This document shows positions 11,851 to 25,404 of a DNA stretch of 64,000 bases, one piece after another. Under the pieces are notes generated by a model. That model was given only the letters and a program-made list of their open reading frames with translations. It ran no database searches and was not told the origin of the DNA. Location: assembly GCA_963978905.1 (NCBI GenBank), contig OZ022260.1:46707551-46771550 (forward strand). Direction: 5' to 3'. Made by a program: the position numbers and the translations under genes. Position 1 is the stretch's first letter; each line of letters starts with the position of its first letter. Source of the DNA: Trichostrongylus colubriformis. Its lineage: Eukaryota; Nematoda; Chromadorea; Rhabditida; Trichostrongylidae.

Positions 11851-13413
11851 CGTACACCTACTCTACAGAGTGCGGCAAAAGTATTGACCACTTAGCAAAT
11901 TAAAAAGACGAAAGGAAAAAGTTATTGGAAAAGCAAATTTTCCAATTAATCTGTTGTTTATTTCGCCTTCTTTTCTCATATGAACCACTGTATTTTCTAT
12001 TCACCCCCGTGGCTCATCTGTGAAAGTCTACCATTTCAACTAGAAAGGAGGTATCAACATGAATTTTGTTCAAAGAATAGATGATCGGTAGTCATTTCAT
12101 TACGTAACCCGAGACTTTGATGAGGTCGCCTCTGGCTCACACACACTCGGGAAGACTGCGAGAGAGACCGCACCGCACGTCTTCGGATGCAGGTGACTGT
12201 TGTGCAAATCGTTCAAAACTATCGCCGTAATAGACTTTATAGAATCGAGTAAATTGTGTTGGGCAGTGCAGGATTCGCCCTTCAAGACATTCCAGAGGAT
12301 GTTGAGCGGCTTATGGGTCCTGCTGTTTATTGGTCATAGCTACGACGTGGTGAAGTCGTAGAGGCTGTTCTGAGTCCGATGCTGCCGCAACTACGCCATC
12401 TGAGTCCGGGCTGTCTCCTGCTGGAAGTATCCGACTTGGTCTCAAGGTGAGGTATTATTTAGGGATGTACGCGTCTACTGATGACACCGATGAGGTCGTT
12501 CTGCTTTTGATTGTTTTGGCTCGAAAATCATCAGCTTTGAAGAATTTTGTTACTGCGCCGCACCGCCTTGCAACAACGGTCCTCCAGACCGCTGGAATGG
12601 AAAGCTGCTCCACTAGTATTTCGTTTGGACCATTTTGAAGAGCAAGCCTACGCTATTCCTTACAATTCAGTCGCTGCTTTCAAGACTTTTCAGTTTTTTT
12701 TTCATAGGAGAGCATGGGACGATTTGTGCGACTACCACCTGCAAGCTACCGCAAATGCCTTCACTCGCCCTCTTCGTCGTTGTGCCCATTTCAAAAGCCA
12801 TCCTGTCGAATTTAAGGCCATACAATGATATAGTAGATGGAACTGTTTGTAGATCACATACACCAGTAAGCTTTCATGTTGATGACTCAATTCCTCCGAG
12901 CATGACAAGCCTTCGCCAGGCGGTCAACACTTTCGCCGCACCCTGTACATGCTATGTTGGAGATTACTACCTATCACACCTGGAAGAATTCGTCTGGATG
13001 AAAGGGGCCACGGCTTCCTTCCCTAGGAGGCTTCCCTCCAACATGTCATCTTCATACCGTCGCTTTCAATAGTTATTTTTCTCACGTCTTCATGTGCTTT
13101 TCCTGCGATTAGTCGGATGTCCTCAGCGTTTACGCATTCCTTGCCATATCGCTGTCCTTATGAATAAACAAAAGTCGAATAAGACATGTGTGATGGCGAT
13201 CCCTGCACTCAGGGAACCTTTAGTACAGGGCGCGGTCTACATTTATAGCCACTTTCAAGTAAGGAAAACTTTACGTGGGCAAACTTCGGCGAGGTGTTGG
13301 CAAACATTAGTCCATAAAGCAGAACTGGCTGCGACTGACTCAGTACCATAAGTGGAGCCCTATTGCCCACCTCAACGCACAACTCTATTGCTGTGATCAA
13401 GATCAATCACATT

Positions 13414-13419
13414 TTTATT
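13414..13419 (-). promoter_or_regulatory. Possible poly(A) signal (AATAAA, minus strand)
   Basis: TTTATT on the plus strand reads AATAAA on the minus strand, about 60 bases past the stop of the tentative minus-strand gene. The position suits nematode cleavage and polyadenylation, but in AT-rich DNA it is weak evidence on its own. Confidence 0.4.
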
Positions 13420-13478
13420 ACTATCTGATAATGATTCTAACGAATTTTCTTGGTACAAACTCCAGTAAAACTCTTCAG

Positions 13479-15075
13479 CTATGTTGGATCCTTAACTGGC
13501 TCCAACTTTTCCAAGTGGTACCTTGTTAGAAATGGTAGCAGTGTTTATCAGTTGCATACTAATTTATACATAGTCATAAACAAGATGTATTACTGTAATA
13601 AAAACAGGTGAACACAACAGCGTTGTTTTTTCCCCTTACTGGTGAGTAAAGAATAGGTGTATTGGTTACTGTTTGGTTACCGTCCTTGCGAAATGAAAAT
13701 CAATGAACTACTTGTTACAATATTTTATAAAGCGTAATCATTCAAATCGCAACTTCAGCTCAAAATCGTAGAGATACAAGTAGAAATTCAGCGTGATTCT
13801 TCACTCTTGTTTAAAAATTACCAAAAAATCTTACCAGTGCTCTAATTTGTGCCTATTCCTCATGTAACTGCGATGTAGGTAGGACCTTCTAGAAATGCAT
13901 TTTATCTGGATGTGCTATCCTTTTAAGCAACCATAATCTTTTGAGTAGAACGTCCGCCGCAACCTCGGGTTTGGTCAGTTTGAAATGGAGGCGCAGAAAG
14001 GAAGCCAGTTACTGTTAGAATTTGTTGTTATATTTGTGTTGTTGTAAGGTGCACCCGACTGCATCTATGATTGAGTGAGGCAGCAGTAGCGCCTTTTACT
14101 TACCGCTTTCGAAGTAAGAACTCTTCAAGTCTACCAAGAATTGGAGAGGTTCTCTTTTGTGACCGATCAACCTTCTGCCGAATTTCCAAAGATGGTCGAT
14201 TAGCTTTTAAAATCACATCCGTTATTTGTACCCTCCTTGATGATTGGAGGAATTTCAACGTGTTTTATGCGACGATAGCCGGGCCTCACACGTTGTCGCA
14301 ACGTCTTTCTTCTGACCGACGGCCACCTGCAGTGCTGATCCATGGGCCTTTCTCCTGCTACTCACCCTCTCAGTGCGAGGTCGATTGCCAGGAAGTGGCA
14401 TTATTTCCTCTTAAGTAATATATACGACCGCTAATGACAGAGATTAGCAGCGCGCAGTCTCCACGGCCTTCAACAATCCGACCCCGCCCCTCGACACTCC
14501 CTCTTCAATTCAAAACAATTCGGAGATTTTAAACGTAGCAGCTCTCATTTCAATTGTTCTTTCTATTTTTCGAAGGAAATAACAACTTTTTTCAGCGCCT
14601 TTTTGATATCTTGTGATTTTAGTTTGACTTACTATTATCAATTTCCATTTTTCAAGAAAATTGCTAAGTACTCTCTGATGTGTGAAAAGCTTTCTGAGAT
14701 ATAAACGTTTTTCAAACTTTTTCCAACTCCCTCGCGTATATTATCACTGCTTCACAATAGGCCAAACGATCCTTCCTATAGCAGAAATGTACTTCTACGT
14801 GACTGTGTACAAGGGCTTGGCTAGGAGACGTGTTTTGCGGGAAACATGGTCGTACCGATAGATGGAGCGCTATTCTAGCTGCGGATGTAACTCTCACGCT
14901 GGTGACTAAGAAAGGTTCAGTTTGGAACGTCATGTCCAACAATAGAAAACTCAAGGGCCCATTATTTCCAAAAAAGGAGCTTTCAGATGATATACCACTT
15001 ACCTGGGTGTGCAACAGAACAGTCGAAATGGACTACAGCGCTAACCGTGCACGACAATTTCCTTGCTGGTCCCAT
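13479..15075 (-). CDS. Tentative five-exon gene, basic protein of about 112 residues, family unknown
   Basis: Minus-strand exons, 5' to 3': 15075-15003, 14326-14290, 14235-14104, 13888-13835 and 13521-13479. Phases agree at all four joins (1, 2, 2, 2) and the total of 339 bases is a whole number of codons ending in TAG. Donors are good (GTAAGT, GTGAGG, GTAAGT, GTAAGA); acceptors are CTGCAG, ATCAAG, TTTCTAG and CTAACAAG. A possible spliced-leader acceptor (GAGCAG) lies about 10 bases before the ATG. The product is rich in Arg, Lys and Glu with probable helices (for example LGRLEEFLLRKR, HKLEHWYHLEKLE). I recognise no domain. No signal peptide or membrane helix is evident. The third exon (44 codons) is the most persuasive part; the first exon is the least sure. 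Chance assembly in AT-rich DNA cannot be excluded. Confidence 0.42.
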
Positions 15076-15404
15076 TGCCAAGTGGCTGCTCACAAGAACG
15101 TGGCTTCCCTTCTCCTCATGTGGCTTGACTCAGTTCGAGTGTCCTGTCGCTCACCGCCATATACCTAGAGCAAGCGTCTGCAGTCTGCACGGTGGCGAGG
15201 ATGCAGACACTGTATTTTGGTATGGGAGCACAAAGATGAAAGGATGAAGGTATAGAAAGAAAGATGCACTGGAAGAGTGGCATGATTCTGCAAAATCATT
15301 ATTTGGAGCTTGAATTTCTGGCATCTTTCATAGGCGGCTGCTGGGTTAAGCATGACATGAGAAATACTCAAGAGGGCGGAGAATATCGTACTTGGTGAAC
15401 AAAA

Positions 15405-15645
15405 TCCTCGAGGAATCCTCAATAGGATACTGATGTTTTCTGAAGCTTTTTCAGCGGTGTTCGGTCAATAATCATACTTTGCGCTAGCATGCAGCTTTGT
15501 TGTACAAAATATGGCTGTTGACTGGAAGCCTTTTCTTAGGAAAGTATGCAAACAAACCCAAAGCATCGGCAGGATATCAGGGCAAGGATCGTTTCCCCAG
15601 AGAAAATTCGGGGAGTGGGCCCTAATGCTCAAAAATTTTCCTTAA
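15405..15645 (+). repeat. Dispersed repeat, copy 1 (partner at 28797)
   Basis: Shares GAGGAATCCTCA, a TCATACTT block, TTGTACAAAATA and CTCAAAAAT..TTCC in the same order with 28797-29045. Identity is moderate with indels, so this is an old repeat family of unknown type. Confidence 0.5.
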
Positions 15646-16065
15646 TTCAATAAAGAATACCATTAGCGGCTACCGGTATACGTGTGGACCAAATACATTT
15701 CGGATTGCCACTACGACACACAACAGAAGGCGAATGAGGGAGGGATTCCAGAGGAAGGCGTAGGGGGGGGGGGTGGGTTGGTGAAGCTGAGTATTACACG
15801 GGCCATTCTTAGGACAAGGATGTTCTATTGCAATCAAAAATTATAACATTTCGAAACAGTCAATTCGGCCCAGCGAGTCGATGACTACAAAATTTCGCTG
15901 AGTTGGCAGTCTTGCAGTTTATTGCGCACTTTTAGAATGAACGGTCATAGAATAGCGCATTCATTTCTTTCGATACATTGTCGGTATTGCTTCTTGTTGG
16001 AATGAATTTTTAATATTTCCAAATTCATTGACTTCAGAGCCTCTAAGGCAAAGATAACTAGGCAC

Positions 16066-16556
16066 TTAAAGGCACACCACGCGATAATCACATTAGTGTC
16101 TTACTTTCTTGGGGGAAGTAGGTCCTTAGATAGGTGGCCAGGTTGCACCCTTGTTGCGGCTCTGTAGTGCATCCTCGCGGCGATAATCCTCTCAACCCGA
16201 GCCGAGTTGAGCCCATCGAGCCGAATCACTCCTGGCCTTAGACGAACAAATTTCCAACGTGGCTCTTACGTGGAGAAGGAAACTTGCGATAAGACAAGAT
16301 AAGGCGCCGATATCAATAGCGAAGGCAGCTTCAACAGGGGAGAACAGGTGATACCGTAGCATTTTGCGCGATATCATCGGGCAAAAGCTCATCTACAATC
16401 TCCAATACTCGTACGGGGACTGAATACAGGGGGTTCTATTTTTGGTGGATGTGAAGGGATTTGATTCATTTTCCTTCACTGGTGGATGAAGCAGGGCCTT
16501 TACGTTCAGTAATACGCGCGATAACTCTCACAATTTATCGCGTGGTGTGCCTTCAA
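16066..16556. repeat. Inverted-repeat transposon with TTAAAGGCACACCACG ends, copy 1
   Basis: Starts TTAAAGGCACACCACGCGAT and ends, inverted, with ATCGCGTGGTGTGCC. The interior shares a GAGCCGAGTTGAGCC block and a block around GAAGGCAGCTT..GGTGATACCGTAGCATT with 27272-27734 in reverse orientation. No transposase frame is present, so it is non-autonomous. Confidence 0.82.
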
Positions 16557-19500
16557 GAGATAACGGCAATACTCGAAAAAAATAAAAGCTAAAAGAAAAA
16601 GGAAAGACAGGAAGCGAGGCTAGGTCTTGTAGTTTGAGCAAGAAGTTTTTTATCATCCTCTAATGGCTCGCCGTGGTTTGTATATCAGTGACTGACATCT
16701 TGAAAGTATTACCCTCACCTGTGGCACATATGGAAAACCGCGATGGTCGGGAGAGTCGTTCGCTTCACCTCAACTCACGTGTGTGCCTCATCTATAACGA
16801 CGTGCTTTTCTGGCAGATTGCGCACACCCCATCACCCTCACTGTTTTTGTCGTCACACTGCAACGCTCCCCGTTGTCACTGTTGCGCAGAGACGTTCACC
16901 TCTGAACAACTTCATTCCATAATCAGACGCATGCCTCGATGGTGGGAACCTCTCATTTTGAATATAGCTGTTTACTCTTCATTCAGTCGACAAACCCTTG
17001 ATTCGTTCATAAGGTCATGGTTTATCAGGCTGCTTTTGCAGAGCCACGTTCGACCGCACGAAGTTCGTTCCTATCCACGACATCTGTTTTTCAAACTCTA
17101 AACAAAAGCACAATCCTCAGTCTTTTCAACTTGGGATTCCAGAAGCCTCCAGGGCCGTAGGAGAGATCTATCCTTATTTGTGCCACGAGGTGCACCACGC
17201 ATCCTATTCTTATGCGGAATCGCAAAAGTTTTGATTGTCATTTTTCCTACACGGTACATGTGGGACAAATCAATGTGGGGTAGGGTCATCTCTTCTCATT
17301 GGTGTTGTTCCGTGCTTATACGAATTCTACCCGAAAATCTCGACTGCAAAGTTTCAAAATATCTTTCTTCGGAAAATAGGTGCTCCTAGCTCCTACGAGG
17401 GATTCCACCACACAGCAAACGTGGACCGGCTTTAAACACGGCTACTGGCTATTACACGACAAACTTTCTACCGTGATCAAAGAGCAAATTTTTCATATTT
17501 TCCAACTTTCTACCGTAATCAAAGCGCATATTTATTTTCCTATTTTCGCTTGCCATTAAGGACTTTGCCGCACCCTACATAGCACTTAACCAAACCAATC
17601 AACCGCTGCATGATTCCACTTTTCACACTAGATTCAAAAATATCTAAAATGACTGCTTTACTCCTGAGTGTACTATAGACCAGGTTGTCAAAGCTGTTAG
17701 TCGACAGAGAACTCCACTTCATGATCAACAGAATAAAATAAAACAAAACAAAACAAAACACGCAAAGCAACCACACAAGAAAACTCGCTCGGTCAGGGGT
17801 GTGGCGCGTTCTTGGTGTCCGTCATCTGATAAGTTGAACCTGTTGAACAAGTCAAGTGCAGCCTGGCATTTCGTTTCAACGTGTTCTTACATGTTCAAGC
17901 TGAATGAACGCTTCACTTCCCTCTTCCATCGCTCTGCAGTCGCTTGGCTTTCCATTGTCAGACTTTTATCAAGGGAATTTCTGTTTTTCCATTTTCTTGC
18001 ACACTATCGAAAATTTTCATTTTAAGTGCAAAACGTGTAAATTGGATGCTATAATTCTTCCTTCTATCATTTAGCTTCAGTAATGTCCGTTAGTATGTTT
18101 GTGCATCCGTCCCCTTGACAATAGTGATTATCATTTTTCTATCAGTGTTCTGGGGCGTCTTTTGCGCGCACATAGTATGAATTAATTTATAAAGAATAAA
18201 AGCGGAAATTCCAATCGTTTTGGAAAAGTGATTTCATTAAGAAATCGTGAAATTCCTAAATAATTTCCTAACTTTCCTGCGCTAGAGGTCGTCTATCCTA
18301 GTGGTGGGACACCCCATTGTATACACTGTACTTGGCGTCTGGTGTCATTTGCCCAAGTTTCCAAGATGGGAAAGAGCCTCTTTCCTCACCCACTAAGGCT
18401 TAAGAAAAATATGAGCGTGGTGTGCATATTGGCAGAGGTTTGTTCAACCATCTGTCCCATTTCCCGCCCACCAAAAGGATAGCATCCAGCATGCTGCAAG
18501 TGCTACTAGCGTTTCTCTGCAATTATAAACTGTATCCTGTCACCTGTTACTTTCCTTTTCGTGTCCGTAATTTATCTCTTCAATTTTTTTTCTCTGAAAT
18601 TTATAATGGAAGGTGTTTTTAAGTGCTTTATGTAGTAGAAAATGGTACGAAGTTCATACTATTGTGATAGAGCTTGTCATAACAATTACCTGAAGAACAG
18701 ACCTAGAGTTATTGAGCATTCGATGGTATACCTCTCAAGTATAAAACCAATTTTTCACACTAATCGCTACTTTACGTTGCAAATGCGAAGCACTTTCCTT
18801 TCACACGAAATGAATGTTGCACCTTTCAAAGATAGTACTGTAGTTGCGGTATGACTTCGGACCTGTCCATCGACTGAGTTGCCAGCGCTTGCTTCATTGC
18901 AATCTGCTCACTCACGAGGTCTTAACTTTTACTTTTTGGCACTTCTTAACGCTTTGCTTCCTCAATGTACGCTGCATGTACTATCCCCACTCTGAGCGGT
19001 TTGTTCGTGGATGCCATCCTCAATCATGCCTTCAGCTCCAACAATAGCGCGTGGTCTATTACTGCTTTCCGTATTCCTTCCCATCTTGATTGTGTCCGTC
19101 ATTTTCCCCCTGCATTTTTTTCATCCTGACAGTCTTCGTTGGAGTGAATAGGAAAGCCTTGCTATTCGCGAGAATGTTTTTATGAATACGTCAGCCGTCG
19201 ATTTATGTAGCAAGAAGATAGTCGGGAAAGCATTAAGCGACGATCGCCTGGAATGCTCGCTTTTCCCACACCCGCTGACCTCATTCTTCTGCTCAGCTTC
19301 CTGCTCTCCCGACCACGATCAAAACATTCAGTTTCTGCATTCAAATCGATTGGAATTGATAAATTAACTTTCGGATTGTGGAACTCAAGAATAATCTCGT
19401 AGAGATAGATACGACATCACGACTGAACTCGGCTTTACCTGCGGAAGGGTCAAGTATGGGATGATTAATGCTCACGAGAGGTCTTACTTTGGGTAGGAGG

Positions 19501-21206
19501 GAAGGTGGAAATTTTTTCGAAAATTTTTCGTGTATTCCTCATCGACCACTACATAAGTCTCAAGAGATTTTGGGTCCATTGGGCGGTCTCCAAAAGAACT
19601 TTGGTGAGAGAACTTTATGAAATGGGAGAACGATCATCTGGTGGAGTGGGGGTCGCATTCCTCACAAAATTTTACTCATCACAACCCTAGGTTCTGCGTG
19701 GACACCCTACCATTCCTTCTCTCGATTTTTGGAAGAAGATTATGGAGCTCTCTGCGTCCTTGAGTTCGTTATTCACTATTTCATGATAGTACTGAAAGCA
19801 TCTGACAATGAGCATTTCTTCAATCCTCCAATGTTCAGAGAATGGTAAAGCTAGCATGTACCTGTCTTAGCTATTCCTAAAAACTCTGTCGTTTTATTTG
19901 CCTCACCTCTCTATTTCAAAGACTGGCATTTCAGCGCATAGGCAAGTTCAACCTCAAAAAGAATCTTTTCATGAACCTGGTTGAATTCCAAGTCAGTTAA
20001 GCTTTGACTCACAGTTTATTTGACAGCCACTTTTCTGATCGGTTTGAAGGGATGCAAAGCACAGCCATTTATTTGCTATTCCTTTCGAAAGTGAAGACCG
20101 TAGAAAGTTAAAATTGTCGCAGTAACAAGGAGAAGAGGATTGTTACAAAAGTTCGCTGCGGTCGGAAACGTGATAAGTGCTGAGCCATTGTGGCTCACAT
20201 GTCAACATTTTTCTTGGTTACTTAACAACTGCGCTGCCATTTATTCCATCTATGGTTCTTTGGTCACGCATACAAAACGTTTGTTTGCTTGACACCGAAG
20301 GGTGTTGAGTCGAATCGGCCACGTAATAGTTAGGACATCATATTACAGAAATTGGCCTATAATACTAGGATTCAGAGGGATAGTTAACACTTTGTTCGAA
20401 TGATTGCTATTTAGAATGCTCCAGAATATTTCGTGTAGCGCCATTACCTATTCGAATGCACTGGCCATCCAAATGAGTGTCGCTCAAGATACCACCTTAT
20501 CTGTATGTGAAGGGAGGGTGGCTGAACAGCTCTAACATCGTGATTAGGGTGAAGTATTTATCGAACTAGACTCTAGAACTCTAGACCACTTGTCGTAAAA
20601 AAATAATTTTTATCAAGTCGAGATTGGTTTGGCACGAGGAGACTGTTTTCTTTTGAGCCCAGGAGACGGTAGTGAATCCGTGAATGTTGCGTCAAGCATC
20701 TCTTGAATAAACTGATGTGGGGATCGTTCAACGGGAGTGGATGAAGTTTATATTTCGAAGCCATCAAGGAGAGCACGCAAGTCATAGCGACGACCCAACT
20801 CAATCAGTTGGTGAAATAACCACAGGATTGAAGCCGTCGGATGGATACCCGATTAGTGTGTAGAGATTGAACGCGACTTAAGGGAAAATTCTGTAGACTG
20901 TTCATTATAAGAGCAGATTTGCTCAATAGTGTCGCAGTGGTGAAAAACCAAAAACTTGAAGACAAATCCTAAATAGGGAACCACTTCGAACCAATGATCC
21001 TCGGCGAGACGTGTTTTGGCGCAGCCTGTCTCTAAGCGAGATGGAGTAAAGCCAAATTCATGGCCCCGGCCATCACGACAGCTCGGCCTGACGCGTTAAG
21101 GGGAATAAGGTCCCTTTCCATTTCATCCACGCCACAGATCCTTGAGTCCGGAGCGTGTGTCTATGGTGAGCGTATCTTCACACTCCTAACTGCCCCTTGA
21201 GGGCTC

Positions 21207-21524
21207 TTTAAAGGCGCACCACGCCATAATTAGATGGGTGGCTTATTTACTTGGAGCAAGTACATCCTCCGATATTTGCTCAGACTGCATCTTTATGGTG
21301 GATGCACAGGGCACCCTCAAGGTAATCCGTCTGCTTGAACACAATCACGCTAGGCCCACCCAACCAAATCACACCTGGGCTCAGACGAACGGATTCCTAA
21401 TGTGGAAATTGAGGATACTCGGATAGAACAGCCATTTCATCGATAAAGGCAGCTTCCACGTTGGAAATCCGCCCGTCAAAGGACAGTTGTGACCAACCTA
21501 ATTATCGTGTGGTGGGCTTTTGAG
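21207..21524. repeat. Inverted-repeat transposon, TTAAAGGC family, copy 2
   Basis: Ends TTTAAAGGCGCACCACGCCAT and, inverted, ATCGTGTGGTGGGCTTTT match the ends of the 16066 and 27272 copies. The interior is shorter (about 320 bp in all) but keeps a CTCAGACGAACGGATTCC block equivalent to one in copy 1. Confidence 0.72.
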
Positions 21525-23816
21525 GGGCATTGTAAAAGAAGGTTATGGTTTCGTCGTGAGTAGTAATGGGCTAGCCCGAATAATGAAGAATAATGGGCTG
21601 GCCCAAATGATTATGACTATTAATTTGAAATTTTTCGGATTACTTACATTATTCAGATCCGATCCACTTATAAACGCTCTTAGTTGGAACTTCTTTCATG
21701 AGATTTACCAGAGAGTTTTACGGAGAGACATTGTCTGAAAAATGGGACAGTCAGAATTTCCGCAACATCTCATGCACGCTAATGTATTCATGGCTGTATG
21801 CTTCTACCGTAAAGAAGTCAACAGCTGCCGAGAAATTGAAACAGACAGTACCCTATAAGCATAGTGCGTCGTAAATGTTTATCATTTTGGGTAAAAAGAT
21901 ATCGTCTTGAATAAAAAATGTTGGAGTTCTGAGGCGTCTGACCAGTACTTCACTGAGCGATTTTATCAATTTGAGCCATTATCCATCCTTCTTCTCACAC
22001 TTTGTCTTTCTCATCTTTCTTTTGCTCGGAAATATTATATCAGCTTTGAATCCTAGATGCATTAAAAGCCCTTCAAGGCACTTTCGAATCGGAATCTGCT
22101 CATGCTTCCTCTTACACTTTACCTGTTCTTCCACTATTTCACGCTTGGTGAGGATTTCAAGCATAGGGCAAACTCACCCGTAAAACCGGAGTTGGATTAC
22201 CATTCTAGAGTGAAGAGCTTCTCTGAGAAAATCTAGATACGTGTGTGAAGGTTTGCATATGCAAAGGTTACCCTAGCGCTAATTATTACAGGATTCGCAG
22301 TACTTGCGATATGTGTGCAGGCTTTGCTTGTTGTGCGATTTTCAATGGGGAATGGATAACCAATTTAGTTTAATTTCTTTCAGAGGGTTGCTGAATTTTT
22401 TATTTTTTCGTTACAAAAAAGCATCTGTACTGAAACGTTAGTGAAAGCTATTCCAACCAGATCACTTTCTACGATTCTTGCCACCTTTTCTCATCTTTTT
22501 GACACACTGGTGGTGCCGCCGTGATTAACAGAAAAATCGCACTTCCCCAATTCTTTAAGTTTGTGAAGAAACTAGGGGCGTGCTATAGCAATAAGAGATG
22601 GTTTCCAGGAAACACTATATCTGTTGGTGCTGATAAAAAGAGGGATTCTTAACCGAACTGCAAGGTGGTTTCCTTGATAATTTTTTGTGAATAAGGGAAC
22701 GGATTTGCGCTCATCACCCAGTGTTGTTGGACTTTTCGCACTAGTTCCCTTTTCAATTTGTTCGTTACCGTCTGTGAACTTCATCAGTACTTTCTCCTTT
22801 CTGTTCTCTCTTAATGCTGAGCTGTAGTTTGAGGCCAAAACCACACCATTTCGACTGCGGTTTGGATGCTTGTTCTGGATCTGAACATGACGTCTTACAC
22901 GTGAAATTGTTGCCATAGATATACCTTTGACTGACAGCCGTAATACAATACATGAAGTTTCTTTACCTGCCTTGCAAGTAAATACACTATGTCAGTGGTT
23001 GAAGACAATTAAGGTGGTAACCACTTTTCTTAAGCCAGATCTCGGTTGCGTACAAACGTTCTGACCACAGACTTCAGTGAATTCCAATTCGTCTCCGAAC
23101 CTGACTTCAGAATGGTTGCAGTTCAGTGGCTTGAAGTTTTTTTGAGGTGTCGTGGTATTGATCGTCATCAGCATCGGATACCATTACCTTCATATGCTAC
23201 CAACCAGTAATGATAGTTGAAGATGAGGCCTGATCGTCATAAGCCCTAACTATAGCCTAGCAAGCTCAAGAAGATTTCATCTTCATGTCAATAGTAGAAG
23301 ATCTAGATGTCAAAAATGCAACTTCGAGTGCTTCTTCGCCTGAGCACTTTTAAAAACACTCAAGACACTGAACATATAAGAAAAGTGGGCGATTATGCAG
23401 ATAGCAGAAATGTTCTGAATAGCAGCTTTCAGTAAGTGTTACATCTGTCAATCCATGTCTTTTATACGTAAGCAACACTAACCAAAACTATGTTCAACAT
23501 CTAATAGACGCTATTCGCATATCAGTCGGGCATCTACTGATTCCACTGGTATAACCTCACTCAGCGGTGAACACCATACTCCTCTTCGATGGCTATAGTT
23601 CTTCACTGGAATAAGCCAGCTACTGTTGTTAACCGTACTTTAATCAGTCTTGAGTGCTTAAAGACCTTGATGCTTGGTGTAATTGATGGTGTCATTTTCA
23701 TCCGCTTTTGTGACAATGTAACGAAAGATGGGGCAGGAGAATAAAGAGGAAGGAGGAGAATAAGAAAAAGGAAATTATGGACCATCACCAAGTTACTGTT
23801 CAGGTTCATTAGCATT

Positions 23817-24036
23817 CGAATGTGTGCCATTAAGACAGAATATCAGCGTTGCGGCGTCCGGCATGCGACGCAATTATGCGAGCTATGCGCGTCGTACTGC
23901 GTGGATCCTTGAGCGATAACGGTGCTCTACGCCTTATCCTAGGCGTAATCGCTACAGGACTCAGCAAGTATGGCGCTCCCACCATCTCGTCGCGCGCCAC
24001 ACAGGGCCACGCGAATTTTCCATCCTCATGGCTCAC
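23817..24036. repeat. Decayed GTGTG..CATAAG-type MITE
   Basis: A GC-rich island within AT-rich DNA. Its ends are degenerate forms of the GGGTGTGTACCCTTATG repeat seen intact at 61803-62045, and the interior shares GCGAGCTATGCGCGTCG. The two opposite open frames here are artefacts of this element. Confidence 0.5.
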
Positions 24037-25344
24037 GACCGTTAACATTAAGATCCAATTCTACCTTGAGTGAGAGCAGATTGCCGGAAGGGATAGATCA
24101 CCTCAAATGTTCCATGGATCTGTGACTTATAAGCGTTGTCCCTCCAACCTCGCATCAACTAAATTCGTTCAGGTCCTGTAGCAAACGAACTAATACACCT
24201 ATATTTCTGACGATCCTAACTTATGGTGAAGTTTAGAACTTTCCGGTTTGCAATGGCGCCGGCAGTGTTGTTGCCTTGAAAAGTCTTTGTCGCTCTCCGC
24301 AAGGCAACGTACTGTGAAATCGCAACGACTTGGTCAACTTTTTAATCTAGGCAGTATGCCGATGGAAATTGGTATGCCATCACACATAGCTGTTCCGTCT
24401 TGTCCCACTTGGTCGTGATCCATGAATAGAGCTGAAGCTGAGTCATATTCATCGCTAGTACATTCCATCTTCGGAAAGAGGCCAGCATGCGATCATATAA
24501 TAACAAAGGACAACTTTTTTTACAGCCCGGACATTGAGCTCGGATCATCTCGGGTAAAGGATTAGGTTAGCGTAATTTCTACGGCGGCTTCAGGGATGCG
24601 CACTTGGCCTTCACTTTACCATGGTCGTCCACGTAGTGTAGAATTTTCCATCGATCACCCATAACAAGCAATTGATAGGCTTGGTGGATCTCCTCAAAGG
24701 TGCAGCACGGCCTTTCTGAAGCTGTTGCTTTACCTCTTCTGTTCATAATCCATAGAATCCATCTAACCCATAGCATAAGAGCTCCTTTCTTCTCTGCACA
24801 ATCAGATGAAGTATAAGCACCTCACCGTCAACTGCACGTATTAAGTGTACGGGCAACTGATAGCTTATCAAATAGCCATGAACATCATGTGAACCGATCG
24901 ATCCGCGGTCAGGTTTTTGAACGCTTGTAAATTACTGAATTCCTTTCTCTTTTTTTCTGTCGTTCTTTACGTCTCCGTAGGTCCCGCTATTTTCCGAACG
25001 TTTTCACCTGAATGCTACGGCCCAGTGAATAAGATGCTGCGATGTGATGCGTAATCAGGCCATAACGCATGCGTTGCGATGAGGAGCCTTCTTTCCGTTC
25101 TGCTTCTTTACGCTCTCCGTCACCTCACTCATTTTTAGCGATCCGTTAACGTTGCTTCTTGTTCCGTGATATTCTCTACCGTTTCCAGAGGATTAGATCT
25201 TCCTGTTAGCACTCCTACTGATAAACCTCTTTTTTAGAGAAAGTACTTATCATCAGCAGTTAGTTGATTGATATGATGGCTTTTAGATGTCTTTTACCAT
25301 CAAAGCATTTTTAGAAATTTGTTCAAGTTTTCTCTAATGACCGA

Positions 25345-25404
25345 CTCTGCCCAAAAGACTTCAAAGCCAACTCCCTCTGCCCAAAAAACTTCAAAGCCAA
25401 CTCC
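25345..25404 (+). repeat. 30-bp tandem duplication
   Basis: Two adjacent 30-base units beginning CTCTGCCCAAAA and ending AAGCCAACTCC differ at one base. No coding frame runs through them. Confidence 0.85.

Larger units (their letters stand above)
4962..13413. other. Gene-poor intergenic region
   Basis: About 8.4 kb between the saposin-like gene and the tentative minus-strand gene. It holds the GT tract, mariner relic, SINE copies and direct repeat listed separately. The longest remaining open frames (7102-7464 plus, 12635-13072 plus) show no family motif and no coherent splice signals. I see no supported gene here. Confidence 0.5.

Noticed and set aside
16673..17101. 142-codon plus-strand frame
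   Set aside because: No domain, no splice context and no plausible signal or start context; likely chance.
24579..24776. Minus-strand frame with HYVDD, resembling a reverse transcriptase YxDD motif
   Set aside because: The residues around it do not match reverse transcriptase blocks, and no other retroelement motif is nearby.
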